Of a stretch of DNA of 64,000 nt, positions 1 through 10,740 are shown piece by piece; the first letter of the stretch is position 1; every line of letters starts with the position of its first letter. The DNA comes from Adiantum capillus-veneris. Lineage: Eukaryota; Streptophyta; Polypodiopsida; Polypodiales; Pteridaceae. The notes beneath the pieces are model-generated. The model saw only the letters and a program-made list of their open reading frames with translations. It did not search any database and had not been told where the DNA came from. The stretch is taken from NCBI GenBank assembly GCA_014529385.2, contig CM043966.1, positions 41,293,537 through 41,357,536 of the forward strand, read 5' to 3'. A program made the translations under genes and the position numbers.

Positions 1-160
1 CTTGTCCAAACTAGAGGCTCCTTTCAATGGTTTTTGGAAGGGAAGATGGGGACAAAGGTTCCTTGCTTTTAATTTCCAATTTTGCTTGCACCTCATCTTC
101 TCAACCTTTCACCATCCCTTCCAATTACCACAAGTACTCACACACACCCTAGACTATGAG

Positions 161-223
<63 letters not shown>

Positions 224-451
224 GAGAACAATTTGACAAGGGAAGAGTGTAAGAGAGTGTAAGAGGGGTTTTAAGAGATGTAGACATAATCATGGAATAC
301 ACAGAGTAACATAGCATAGCATAAGAGAGAGGGAAGGTAAATTTAAGAGAATCTACACAAGAAAGGCCTAAAGGTTGCAACCCTAAACTCCACGGCACCT
401 CTTGTGGAGTTTGGTATTTGATATTTGATATAATTGTTGGTGCCAAAAATT
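1..451 (-). mobile_element. Part of an old LTR, separated from 5226-5554 by a later insertion
   Basis: This stretch has no convincing gene. It lies on the other side of the young LTR element (457-5220) from 5226-5554, which looks like the start of an LTR of the old chromovirus whose pol remnant is at 5547-7912. Removing the young element and one copy of its GGAGG target duplication joins the two pieces, so this is probably the continuation of the same LTR. Its far boundary is not visible and may lie outside the window. The open frame at 138-464 is created by the CA repeat and is not considered real. Confidence 0.45.
163..222. repeat. (CA)n microsatellite
   Basis: About 30 uninterrupted CA dinucleotides. 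The poly-Thr-His and Cys-Val frames read through it are artefacts of the repeat. Confidence 0.98.
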
Positions 452-456
452 GGAGG

Positions 457-2049
457 TGTAACATTTAATGGCTTAAAATCTTATGTGTAGCGGAAATTAG
501 CATGAACATAGTGAGCATTTCATTAGAGTTGATTCCTAATGAGAATTACAAGAGTGCTTGGGTGGAGAGAGCAACAAAAAGCATAACACCTAGTTAGATA
601 GCATCGACAATACTTTCAAAAGAGAGAGCAATTAAGCTATTGACAACAGTTGAGGACCGGATTTGCATGGAGCCGGTCCCCCCTCCAAAAGGCTTTGTAT
701 TATGGTTTCTCCCATCAAGAGAGACATTGTACAATACAATTCTTTGTGTTCCTTCAAGACTAGCTAGTGCAATGAAGATGGAAGCTTCATACACCAAGCA
801 AAACACTTAATCAAACACAACTTGAATTATCCCCGTTCTCAGACCCAAGACCTCACACACCTTCGAAGATGGTGAGAGCTAGCAGGGTATGAGAGTAGAT
901 TGAGAGGAAAAAGAAGTATCTTACGAGAAAGAAGTACATCTCCTCACATAATCACTCATATTAGCATAGCTTAGCTTAGTAATTAGCTTGGTAGAGAAGA
1001 TGAGCATGCATTGAAGCTTGGCTCTTGGTTGGATTTGCATCCACATGCCAAGAGAGTGTTGATGTAGGCTTCTATCTCACAAGCTTGGAGTAGGTGATGA
1101 GCTCTCCATTAAAGCTTGGGAGGAGATAGAGTATTTTCCCTTCACACATGGTCAAGTGTGAGAATGTGAGAGTGAATGCCAAGCAAAAATCAGCCCCCCC
1201 TCTCTCTTGGGCGAGCCCTAGCTGCTGCTATGTTAGTCTGGCTTTTGCCTTATTGGACCTCCCCAGGTCAAGCCAATAGGGATTAAGCAGCATAAGTGAT
1301 AGCCTTCTGACATGTGTCCCCCTTTCCCCTTTTGTGAGAGCTTTAGATAATTAAATAATTAAACTAAACTCTCATTGGACCCCTTTGCCTCCTGGCCAAT
1401 AGGAATCAGGCAAGCCATAGGGCTCCTGAATGCTCATTGGACCCCTTGGGAGACTGCCCAATAGTCTTCTAGGACACTTAATTCTTATTGGTTTCTTTTA
1501 TTAAATGTTTTTAAATTAATTAAACTAGATTTACTCTAGCCTAATTCTCATTGGTCCACTTCAAGGGTCTTCCAATAGGAATTGGGCATACCTTGTGGGC
1601 ATCTGGCCTAGGGAGCTGACATGTGTCCCTCATTCCCTTTGTGTAAAGGGAGCCTGTGTGTGTGTGTGTGGCTTTCTCTCTCATCCCCTAGCTTTGGGGC
1701 TCGCCCCCTCCCATGTAGGGATGCAGAAAGACTTTTTGGGCACACACTAAGCATCCAATTTTCCCTAAGGTTGACCTTTGGACACAACCTTTGAATTTTG
1801 GAACCTTAGCATTTTGGAAGTCTTAATGGGCTGAACCTTAGGGTCTTTTTAGCCCGTTGTTTCACATGGCTCTTTTGCAGATGGCCCCCCCTTTGGATCC
1901 CTATTTTCCCTCCTTTGGATCCCTACTGTGGCCGGTCTGCTAACTTAACCAATATTCTAGCTTTTTCTCCCTTGGCACTTCCCCACATTAAATGATCAGT
2001 TTAATATGAGAAAATCATTTAGGAGAATTAGATATTGATTATTATGACA
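457..2049 (-). repeat. 3' LTR of the young chromovirus (sense orientation)
   Basis: A 1593-bp LTR nearly identical to 3631-5220. Differences seen are C/T in the C-rich run near 1199, an extra GCT-type triplet near 1221 and C/G near 1757. It has terminal TG and CA. The small frame at 594-806 recurs in the other LTR simply because the LTRs are identical there. Confidence 0.95.
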
Positions 2050-2063
2050 TTACCTCTCTCTTG
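2050..2063 (-). promoter_or_regulatory. Polypurine tract next to the 3' LTR
   Basis: On the minus strand the bases just before the LTR read CAAGAGAGAGGTAA. This is a purine-rich run where plus-strand DNA synthesis of an LTR element starts. Its position fixes the minus strand as the sense strand. Confidence 0.7.
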
Positions 2064-2408
2064 AAATCATAGTCGTCCTCGACTATGGTGTAGAGAAGAT
2101 AAAGCATATGCATATGAGTCCTTTTCTTAGCGGGTAGAGGATCCCTATGTTACCCTACGACATCATTCCATAATGGATGACTAGTCCATTTGGCGCTTGA
2201 GAGCCTGAGGCTGCCGCAAGCATGTCTGCATATTAGTCCTATCAGTCTTCCATAGTAGAGTGACAAGCTCTACTTGGTGTTTGGGAGACGTCGTCTCCAC
2301 AAACTTGATCTAAGCATGCATACTACTTCATTTTTGTGCACAAATCAAGAAAAAAAGAGTCTTATAAGACAAAAATTTTTGTTCATTTTTAACATTTTGT
2401 ACATTTGC

Positions 2409-3120
2409 TTACTCTTGGGAAGCATTGTAAGCATTGACAAGGTTTAGGTTATCCTTTAATTGTATGCCTTGCATCCATCTAGCATCTTCAAAAGGATAAT
2501 TCTTAAACTTAATAAGATATCGTCTGATAGTCTTACCGCCTCTTAATACCTTGTCTTCATGTCGGAGAATGGACTCGGGCTGCAGCACCTCCTCGTGGTC
2601 CTCGATCTCCGGTGGGTCTTCAATAGTTGGTTCTTGAGGTGGCTCTCCTTTGTAAGGCTTTAAGAGGCTCACATGAAAAGCATTGTGTATGAGCCAATGA
2701 TTGGGCAACTTAAGTTGATAGGCCATTTCATTAATTGGCCTAAGAATCTGGAAGGGACCATAGTACCTTTTTGCTAGTTTAGCATAGTACTTTTGGTGGC
2801 CCGTAGGATTCTTGCCCGTAGTGTGCCTTAATCGAGCCTTGGGAAACTTTAACAAGACCCAATCGTTTTCTTTAAAGGCTTGGGCTCTTCTGTGCTTGTC
2901 AGCAGCAGCCTTTTGCCTTTGCTGTGAGATAGAGATAGCATCCTTAATCTTTTGGAAAGATTCTTGTAGGTCTCGGCTATACTCATCTGCAGCGAAGATC
3001 TTCCCATGTACCTTAAGTAGCAAGGGACTTTTTGATCTTCCCTCAATTACCTCGAAAGGTGCTTTTCCTGTAGAAGTATGTACAGTGTTATTGTAAGCAT
3101 ACTCTACTAAGGGTAAGTAC
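2409..3120 (-). pseudogene. Integrase C-terminal part plus chromodomain (pol remnant)
   Basis: An open frame of about 237 codons without stops. It starts at the end of the integrase core (YLPLVEYAYNN, then a TGKAPFEV-type segment). It continues through the basic GPY/F-like region (YYGPFQILRPI, and IHNAFHVSLLKPYKG, typical of plant chromoviruses) to a chromodomain-like end (SILRHEDKVLR, then YLIKFKNYPFEDARWM). In the family this part targets integration to chromatin. The catalytic core, zinc finger and all upstream pol domains are absent, so no enzyme can be made. No ATG begins this frame; translation would depend on the upstream chimeric start or on an alternative codon. The frame is well preserved, which fits the youth of the insertion. 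Confidence 0.88.
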
Positions 3121-3213
3121 TTCTACAAGCATTGAAGCATCATTAGTAGCTTGCTCATGAGCAAAATCAAAGTTATCAACATTAATTTCACTCTCTTTAA
3201 TATTGTCAGCCAT
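3088..3213 (-). pseudogene. Chimeric short ORF: gag-like start joined to pol out of frame
   Basis: An ATG at 3213-3211 begins MADNIKESEINVDNFD, in the position expected for gag (after primer site and leader). About 30 codons on, near 3120, the sequence changes into integrase C-terminal sequence read in a different frame, and the ORF stops at 3088-3090. The junction marks the internal deletion. A short GTAGAAGTAC stretch at the join is compatible with both sides, suggesting joining at microhomology or a template switch during reverse transcription. Confidence 0.6.
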
Positions 3214-3617
3214 TCTAACAACTTTTAGGTGTAAACTTTTTAGGTGTACTTTGGCACTTCAAGCCCTAGTTGCTACTCCTCTTTACCCCTTTAGAAAAAG
3301 CACTCAAGCTACTGTACCCGCGGCTCGAATACCATTAATTGCAAGGAATAGAAGAGAGGGTCTTTCGACACCAAAACAGCACCGGCTCCTGTCAAGCTTC
3401 TAATAGCTCAATAGTGGTTAAGCCGTAGGCAAGCCCCGTAGGACTCCACTATTAAGACCATAGCTCTCGACGGTGATGCCCCGTTAACTGCACAAAGGCA
3501 GGCGCACTGAAAGGCTGAAAAATCCCTATTCTACTTACTCACAGGCAATTAATAATACCAACCATTTGTAGCTAGCTTGAGGACCTCCCTTCTTGAGCAA
3601 GAAAAGAGAAACCTTGA
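3214..3617 (-). other. Untranslated leader of the young element
   Basis: About 400 bp between the primer site and the gag-like ATG with no convincing coding frame. In related elements this region carries packaging signals; none can be assigned here from sequence alone. Confidence 0.6.
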
Positions 3618-3629
3618 GCTCTGATACCA
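3618..3629 (-). promoter_or_regulatory. Primer binding site for initiator tRNA-Met
   Basis: The minus strand reads TGGTATCAGAGC one base after the LTR end. This is the standard site complementary to the 3' end of plant initiator tRNA-Met, used to prime reverse transcription. Confidence 0.95.
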
Positions 3630-3630
3630 A

Positions 3631-5220
3631 TGTAACATTTAATGGCTTAAAATCTTATGTGTAGCGGAAATTAGCATGAACATAGTGAGCATTTCATTAG
3701 AGTTGATTCCTAATGAGAATTACAAGAGTGCTTGGGTGGAGAGAGCAACAAAAAGCATAACACCTAGTTAGATAGCATCGACAATACTTTCAAAAGAGAG
3801 AGCAATTAAGCTATTGACAACAGTTGAGGACCGGATTTGCATGGAGCCGGTCCCCCCTCCAAAAGGCTTTGTATTATGGTTTCTCCCATCAAGAGAGACA
3901 TTGTACAATACAATTCTTTGTGTTCCTTCAAGACTAGCTAGTGCAATGAAGATGGAAGCTTCATACACCAAGCAAAACACTTAATCAAACACAACTTGAA
4001 TTATCCCCGTTCTCAGACCCAAGACCTCACACACCTTCGAAGATGGTGAGAGCTAGCAGGGTATGAGAGTAGATTGAGAGGAAAAAGAAGTATCTTACGA
4101 GAAAGAAGTACATCTCCTCACATAATCACTCATATTAGCATAGCTTAGCTTAGTAATTAGCTTGGTAGAGAAGATGAGCATGCATTGAAGCTTGGCTCTT
4201 GGTTGGATTTGCATCCACATGCCAAGAGAGTGTTGATGTAGGCTTCTATCTCACAAGCTTGGAGTAGGTGATGAGCTCTCCATTAAAGCTTGGGAGGAGA
4301 TAGAGTATTTTCCCTTCACACATGGTCAAGTGTGAGAATGTGAGAGTGAATGCCAAGCAAAAATCAGCCCCCTCTCTCTCTTGGGCGAGCCCTAGCTACT
4401 ATGTTAGTCTGGCTTTTGCCTTATTGGACCTCCCCAGGTCAAGCCAATAGGGATTAAGCAGCATAAGTGATAGCCTTCTGACATGTGTCCCCCTTTCCCC
4501 TTTTGTGAGAGCTTTAGATAATTAAATAATTAAACTAAACTCTCATTGGACCCCTTTGCCTCCTGGCCAATAGGAATCAGGCAAGCCATAGGGCTCCTGA
4601 ATGCTCATTGGACCCCTTGGGAGACTGCCCAATAGTCTTCTAGGACACTTAATTCTTATTGGTTTCTTTTATTAAATGTTTTTAAATTAATTAAACTAGA
4701 TTTACTCTAGCCTAATTCTCATTGGTCCACTTCAAGGGTCTTCCAATAGGAATTGGGCATACCTTGTGGGCATCTGGCCTAGGGAGCTGACATGTGTCCC
4801 TCATTCCCTTTGTGTAAAGGGAGCCTGTGTGTGTGTGTGTGGCTTTCTCTCTCATCCCCTAGCTTTGGGGCTCGCCCCCTCCCATGTAGGGATGCAGAAA
4901 GACTTTTTGGGCACACACTAAGCATCCAATTTTCCGTAAGGTTGACCTTTGGACACAACCTTTGAATTTTGGAACCTTAGCATTTTGGAAGTCTTAATGG
5001 GCTGAACCTTAGGGTCTTTTTAGCCCGTTGTTTCACATGGCTCTTTTGCAGATGGCCCCCCCTTTGGATCCCTATTTTCCCTCCTTTGGATCCCTACTGT
5101 GGCCGGTCTGCTAACTTAACCAATATTCTAGCTTTTTCTCCCTTGGCACTTCCCCACATTAAATGATCAGTTTAATATGAGAAAATCATTTAGGAGAATT
5201 AGATATTGATTATTATGACA
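3631..5220 (-). repeat. 5' LTR of the young chromovirus (sense orientation)
   Basis: A 1590-bp LTR, partner of 457-2049, and followed by the GGAGG target duplication at 5221-5225. It should hold the element promoter; I did not find a convincing TATA box by eye. Confidence 0.95.
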
Positions 5221-5225
5221 GGAGG

Positions 5226-5554
5226 CCCCTCTTTTACACGTTAATCCCACTTTAGTTATGAGTGGAACACCTTACTTATTGCATGACCCTCTTAGGGTGA
5301 GTTCTCACTATCCTATTTACAAAGAAACCATAATGTCTTATTGATAAAAGATCTAAAATACTATGCTAGAATAAAATGACCGAGAGGATTATTATTTACC
5401 AACACCTCCTCGTCAACTCCCATAATTCCAATCTACAAATCATCATGCACTCACTGTTAGTAAAATCAAAGAGATAGCATATAATTAGCCATTGAGCCAG
5501 CTATCGTGATTGCAGTTGACCACATGCAATAGGAGGGTGCCTAGTCTCATAACA
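5226..5554 (-). mobile_element. Start of the LTR of the older chromovirus
   Basis: On the minus strand a purine tract (GGTGGGAGGGA) directly after the pol remnant is followed by TGTTATGAGAC, a normal LTR start at 5554. The LTR runs towards lower coordinates, is interrupted at 5225/452 by the young element, and probably continues in 1-451. The pol frame runs a few codons into the LTR, with its stop at 5547-5549. Confidence 0.6.
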
Positions 5555-7912
5555 TCCCTCCCACCAGGGATAGCAACTCTCCTGAGTTTCTCACTAAAGA
5601 ATCAATTGGACCGTGAATGATGGAAATTGTGGGGAAGGTCTGGGAAGTTGCGAAAAATCTTTCAGGAATCCACTTGGCATCCTCTCTAGGGTGGCCTTTG
5701 AAGGTCAAAAGATAGCGGTTATAAACCATATCAGCGTGTGTGGTGGTGATCTTCTTGTAATCAACTATTTGTGCAGGGATGAGTTGTTCTTCTTGGTCCA
5801 CAAGTGAAAGTGGATCCTCATAAATGTGACGTGTAGGTAGGGGTCCTTTGAAAGGTCTTAAAAGACTAACATGGAAAGCATTGTGAATGTGCCAATGTAA
5901 AGGTAGCTCTAAACAAAATGAAACATCATTGATCACATCAAAAATTTTGAATGGGCCATAAAAACAAGGAACAAGTTTAACAAAAACATTAGTATCAACA
6001 CTTTTGATCGTTCATTTTTCAATGCAAATCATACCACAATCACCTTCTTTGAATTGTGTGCCTTGCGATGCTTTTTACCATGCTTAGTGTAGAGTTCTTG
6101 TGAGTGTTTAATGGCAAAATGCACACTTGTATTGATATAATGAAAATTAGCAATAAAAACATCATCGGCAGACACAACATTGGAAAGACGTGAAGCAGGA
6201 GAAGGCAGAGAATGACCATACATAATTTCAAATGGAGACTTACCTGTGGTAACAAGTCAATGATAGTGCGATTGGTGACTTTGGTTTGACCAGTAGACTC
6301 TTGATGGAATGCAGAAGTAAGATCAAGTATTGTTCCAAGATTTTCAAAAACAATAGTCCAAAAAGCACTACAAATTTGAATCTCGATACAATAATATAAC
6401 TTTAGGAAAACCATGATGTGGAAATATAGCTTTAAGAAATAGAAGTGCAGCTTGATGTGCTGTGAGTGTTTTCATACAAGGAATAAAATATGCTTGTATA
6501 GAAATTGGTCAATGACAATCCAAATCATACCATGCTTGTGAACAGTGAGTGGAAATCCAGTTACAAAATCCATTGAAATATGTTCCCAAGGTTTTCCAAG
6601 AATAGGAAGAGGGTGTAAAAGTCCCAATTTCTTACCTGTTGTGGCTTTGACCTTTTGACAAATTAAACAAGTTGAAACATATTTTTTAACATCAAGTTTC
6701 ATAGTAGACCAATAGAAATCACGACATAAGTTTTGAAAAGTAGGAGCAAATCCTCTATGTCTAGCATAGGGTGGTTTGTGCAACTCTGCAATGATCAATA
6801 TACAAAAGGTTTAGTTACACACAATTTTTGTTTAAAATAAAGAAAGTTTTCTTGAATAGTGTATTCCAAAAATGTGTGCACAGGATTCTCAATCATATGC
6901 AGCCAAGTGGTTTTGAAATCATCATCTTTTGCATAAGTGTCAAGCATTGAATCAAATGAAGTACCCGTAAGGGTTGATAGATTAATAAGAGAGGGTCTTT
7001 GACTCAAAGCATTAGCTACAACATTCTCCTTACCACTTTGATATTGAATGTTGGGTTGATAACTTTGAATGAAGGCAGCCCACTTAATATATCTATCATC
7101 TATTAAGGGTTGAGATAGTAAATACTTGATACTTTGTTGAACAATTTTGATGATTAAATCAGCACCCATTAGATAGAGTTTCTAGATTTTCAAAGCATGT
7201 ACAACAATAGTGAACTCTTTGTCATATGTACTAATTTTTTATTTAGACAGTTTAAACTTACGAATTTCAAATGCAAGTGGATGGTTATCTTGCATAAGGA
7301 CTACACCGATACCTTTTCCACTAGCTTCAGTGACTACAACAAAGAGTTAATGCTCTATCAAAGTCGGGCAGTTGTAATATTGGTGCATTTATCAAAGCAT
7401 TCTTGAGTGCATTAAAGGAACTTTCTTGCAAATCAGACCATACATAACATGAATTTTTCTTTAATAGGAGAGTGAGGTAATGAGATTTGTAAGCAAACTT
7501 ACGTACAAATTACCTGTAATAACTGCATAGACCAATACAAGAACAGAGCTCATGCAAATTTTTGGGTCTAGGACATGATTGAATGGTGGCAACTTTCTTA
7601 GGGTCTACATGTATTCCATTACCCGATACAATATGTCCCAAATATTCAATTTCATATTGGAATAATGAACTCTTTTCATGACACAGATACAAGTTGTTGT
7701 GTGCAAGTAGCTCAAATACACATGTTAAGTGCTCTTTATGTTCTTGTTTTGATTTACAAAATACAAGAATATCATCAAAGGATACAATCGCAAAATCTTG
7801 ATGTTCAATGAAAATCCTATTCATCATGCGTGTGAAAGTGACTAGTGCATTCATTAGACCAAATGGCATGACAAGAAATTCATAATGTCCCATTAGTGTT
7901 CTGAAAGAAGTT
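5547..7912 (-). pseudogene. Decayed chromovirus pol: RT, RNase H, integrase, chromodomain
   Basis: Minus-strand remnants in the usual Ty3/gypsy order. At 7912-7510 is the second half of reverse transcriptase (GHYEFLVMPFGLMNA, then SFDDILVF in place of the Y-x-D-D box). At 7509-6795 is RNase H (WSDLQESSFNALKNAL; further on IQYQSGKENVVANALSQR). At 6798-6472 are the integrase zinc-binding module (C-L-I-C-Q) and first core Asp (ISMDFVTGFP). At 6414-6040 is the rest of the core, where the Glu-bearing GQTEV-type motif reads GQTKV. At 5936-5547 is the C-terminal part with chromodomain (YNRYLLTFKGHPREDAKWIP). Several frame changes and stops separate the pieces. The 5' end (gag, protease, first half of RT) is missing at 7912, where satellite-like sequence begins. 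It is clearly older than the element inserted in its LTR. Confidence 0.9.
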
Positions 7913-8497
7913 TAGGAGCTCCACCACTTTAGTTTCACATGTGGTGGTATTGTATCAATAGGTTATGCCTAGCTTGGACAAGTGATGCCCATTGATTCTC
8001 TTCATGATAAAAGTAAGCCTAACTTGGATACTTGGTGCACCTTGATTCTCTCCATGCTACAACCATGGAGAATCAATGGTCCTTCAAACCGAATTCCCCA
8101 TGAAACACACAAACATAAGCTTGCAAAAAAGTGGTGGACCTTGAAATCCATAGATGATTTACCCACATGGGCTCTAGCATGGATAATGGTTGATGTTTTT
8201 GTCATCATTGTTTAATGAATCCTATCCTAGATAATTTGTGAATCTTGAGACTAAATCCCCTTTCTATAATTGAGAATAGGGCCATGGACCTTATATTAAT
8301 GTCCCATGCTTAGGCTGGACAAGTGTTGGACCTTAATTCTATATATGCTAAGATTGAGCAGACACTAGTCAACACCCTGTGTTATAGTAGTCAAGATTTA
8401 AACTTTTTTGAACCACTTGCACAAATGGTCATGAGTTTAGGTTTTCAATTTGACTTTCTTTATGGAAATGAGTACATTGTAGATGGTATTTCCGGCT
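7913..8497 (+). repeat. Diverged satellite-like sequence upstream of a phosphatase pseudogene
   Basis: It contains phrases of the large array at the right end of the window, such as CCTAGCTTGGACAAGTG (about 7969), TTGATTCTCTCCATG (about 8042) and GGCTGGACAAGTG (about 8313). It lies on the 5' side of the gene copy that follows, exactly as the array lies 5' of the gene copy at 58558-59382. No coding sequence is evident. Confidence 0.6.
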
Positions 8498-9210
8498 ATT
8501 GAACTATCCAAACAACCTCATCCAAGACCTTGTCCAAGGCTTTGACCACCTCCTTATCACCTACCACTTTTTGTCAAGGACATCAAAAGAGTGCTTATCT
8601 TGAATCTAGAGGGATTGCTGCTCAAGACAATTGAAACAAAACATGGAGATTCTATGTCAACTTGGGCTCAACAAATGCGACTTGTGGAGGATAAAGATGA
8701 AGTTTTTCATGTGGTGTGACCAGCTCCAGATTTTCTTTTAGATTTCTGTAGTGAATACTTTGAGCTATGGATATGGAGTTTCTATAACTTAACAAGAGTG
8801 CAACACATCATACAAAAATGCTTCCCTACACATTATACCAAGTTCAAGATGCTCATGAGTAACAAGAATTTTCAGAATTCGAACATCATGCTAAGATTAA
8901 GAAGGGTTAATCACAAAAAATTGAATATATTTAAGGATTTGGATGCAAAGAATACCCTAATTTTTTATGACACTCCATACAAGGTGATGTGGAACATGTC
9001 CGGGACATATATCTTATATTTGCAAAGATGTGGAGGAAAACATAAAGGCAACTTCAAAGCTTCTTGCAAGAAACAATGATGCCATGGTTGGTAGGATGGT
9101 TGTTTGCAAGAGACAAGAGAGAATACAAGTACAACACAATTGTGAATCAGTACTGTGATTTGGAGAAAAATTATGTCCTTGGTGTGTACTTGTCGATGCA
9201 AAAACATTGA
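8498..9210 (+). pseudogene. Broken copy of an FCP1/NIF-like (HAD) phosphatase gene
   Basis: Read on the plus strand it aligns almost throughout with the product of 58558-59382, from the proline-rich segment to the C-terminus (LVGWLFARDKREY, NYVLGVYLS). It is disabled: in-frame stops at 8543-8545 and 8717-8719, a small deletion after NHKK near 8920, and a frameshift near 9040-9050. The phosphatase signature is also lost. The nucleophile motif reads LILNLEGLL (first Asp now Asn) and the later D-D-T-P motif reads FYDTP. The 3' flank (9240-9430) with its short GTGCACYCT-type repeats matches the other locus too, so the duplication covered gene, flank and satellite. Confidence 0.85.
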
Positions 9211-9430
9211 TTAAAAATGATCTATTGGGTGTCCGCAAGATGTCTCCTTCATTTTTGTAATGGGTATCTTTCAATAGTTGTATAATTATAAGTTTTATCT
9301 TCATGAAAAGATGTGTCAATTTTACGAACACTTTAATAAAGTGCACCCTGCTCTAAGGAGACTTTAATGGATTACTAGAGTGCATCCTATTGTAAGGAGA
9401 CTCCAATGTATTGTTAGAGTGCACCCTATT
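9211..9430 (+). repeat. 3' flank shared with the second phosphatase locus; short tandem repeats
   Basis: From about 9337 there are two to three imperfect repeats of about 43 bp (AGTGCACCCT, then TAAGGAGACT, then AATGGATT or similar). The same repeats occur in reverse complement at about 58340-58440 beyond the 3' end of the other gene copy. No gene is seen. Confidence 0.7.
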
Positions 9431-9765
9431 TTTTGGGGACTTCTTTTTTATTCATTAGTGGTAATATTTTGTTCTTCATCATATTGATGTTCTCAACAAT
9501 CATCTTCAGTATGGCCACTTTTGTTGCAGTAAGAACAATATTTGCTAGGAAATTTGAGACGAGAGAACCTATTATCGACATGACCACCTCTCCAGTTTCC
9601 TCTTTGAAGTGGATGCCTTTGAACATAAAAAGCATGGTCCAATTGTTGTGACTCAGTCTCCAGATGTGAAATCCTAGTTGCATCATGACCAGTATTACGT
9701 CGTTCTGCACGTTGAGAGTTAGCTAATTTTTTGGGAGAATTAGTCTAGATTTCTTTTTGTTATTA
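9430..9765 (-). pseudogene. Retrotransposon gag remnant with CCHC zinc knuckle
   Basis: One minus-strand frame reads NSPKKLANSQRAERRNTG, then a stretch rich in Arg and Gln, then YCSYCNKSGHTEDDC. The latter fits the C-x2-C-x4-H-x4-C knuckle that binds RNA in gag proteins. A stop follows the last Cys, and a frame change near 9743 separates it from a possible upstream start (MPANNKKKSR). The lineage (copia or gypsy) cannot be told from so little, and no protease or RT follows. Confidence 0.6.
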
Positions 9766-10740
9766 GCAGGCATGGCCCTCTTACACTTATCAAGATGTCG
9801 GGCCATCTACCTAGATTCCTCCACGAGTGGTAGATCCAAACCTCAACTGCACACTCTCTTTGTGAGACGAGTATCTGCAAAATCGACGGAGGGATTTTTA
9901 TGGCTGCTACACTCCACAGTAGTTTCTAGCCTACGATCTTTCTCAGTAGACCACACCATGGGGGAGCCAAGGAGAGACCCCCTACATCAAGAGCATCACA
10001 CCAACATCACCTTCTTCTATGGTCCCTTCTTACCAACCTACCCCCCTTCCATTGCAAGGCCTCACACCGTTCCATTTGGCTCGTGCTTCACCTGAGCGTC
10101 GTCGACGGTCCACAAGTGGTCAACAAACTTCTTCTAGCACCGTGCCTGACGTTTGTCTCAAGGCAGTGAGCACCGTGAGAGACGGAGTGGTGGGGGATCC
10201 TGTGGCTTTGCTTGTTTTGGTGGTGGAGGAGAGAGGGAGTCCCCTATTTTAGAGCATACCGCTCCAGATGTAGAGGATGAGGACACTGACGAACTTGTGC
10301 CAGACATGCATTGGTGCTACTACAGAGTAAAGTATGGTGGCAAAGCCGACTTTGGTACAATACATTGTATGGTGTTTTGACGCCATCTTCAGATTTGTAT
10401 ACACTCGATGTATAATAATTATTTTGTAAAATTTGGAGACCAATAGCTCGACCATGCACGCTGCTTCGAGAAAGCGTTGCATGCTCAATTTCCAAATGTC
10501 CCCAATGAGCATTTTTCGGCACAGTGGCTTGAGGGCTATATCAAAAACAAAATGATAAACATGTCATCAAATATATTGCACACAGAGGCCAACCAGGTTG
10601 CAAATCGAGATAGGAACCATCGTGGCAGTAATGTGACAGATGCGGAGTGGGAGGGGGCAATGCAAGAAAAGGAGGAGCAAACTGCAACGGGCTCATCCTA
10701 CACTCAACAACACGATGCTCATGCCAGATAAACTCCCACA
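9766..10740. other. Unrecognised region with several short overlapping frames
   Basis: Plus-strand frames at 9757-10095, 10019-10252, 10153-10380 and 10477-10731 are consecutive and somewhat richer in GC than the flanks. They include basic, Ser-rich and acidic stretches (ASPERRRRSTSG; DVEDEDTDELVPD; HWCYYRVKYGGKADFG). They could be the decayed N-terminal part of a transposase or another gene, but I recognise no domain and assign no function. Confidence 0.25.

Larger units (their letters stand above)
457..5220 (-). mobile_element. Young non-autonomous Ty3/gypsy chromovirus LTR retrotransposon
   Basis: A complete element bounded by two LTRs (457-2049 and 3631-5220) that begin TGTAAC and end ATGACA, flanked by the direct 5-bp target duplication GGAGG (452-456 and 5221-5225). 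Its sense strand is minus: a primer binding site lies next to the 3631 LTR and a purine tract next to the 2049 LTR. The LTRs differ by only two substitutions and one 3-bp indel by eye, so insertion was recent. The interior is only about 1.58 kb. It holds an untranslated leader, a gag-like start codon and the C-terminal end of integrase with a chromodomain; protease, reverse transcriptase, RNase H and most of integrase are missing. It therefore depended on proteins from another element, or lost its core after insertion. Confidence 0.93.

Noticed and set aside
594-806. A 70-codon frame repeated identically at 3768-3980
   Set aside because: It lies in the two LTRs of one element, so the identity reflects LTR duplication; no domain and no gene-like context.
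10477-10731. 84-codon frame considered as a hAT-type transposase fragment
   Set aside because: No BED zinc finger or dimerisation motif can be seen; similarity was only impressionistic.
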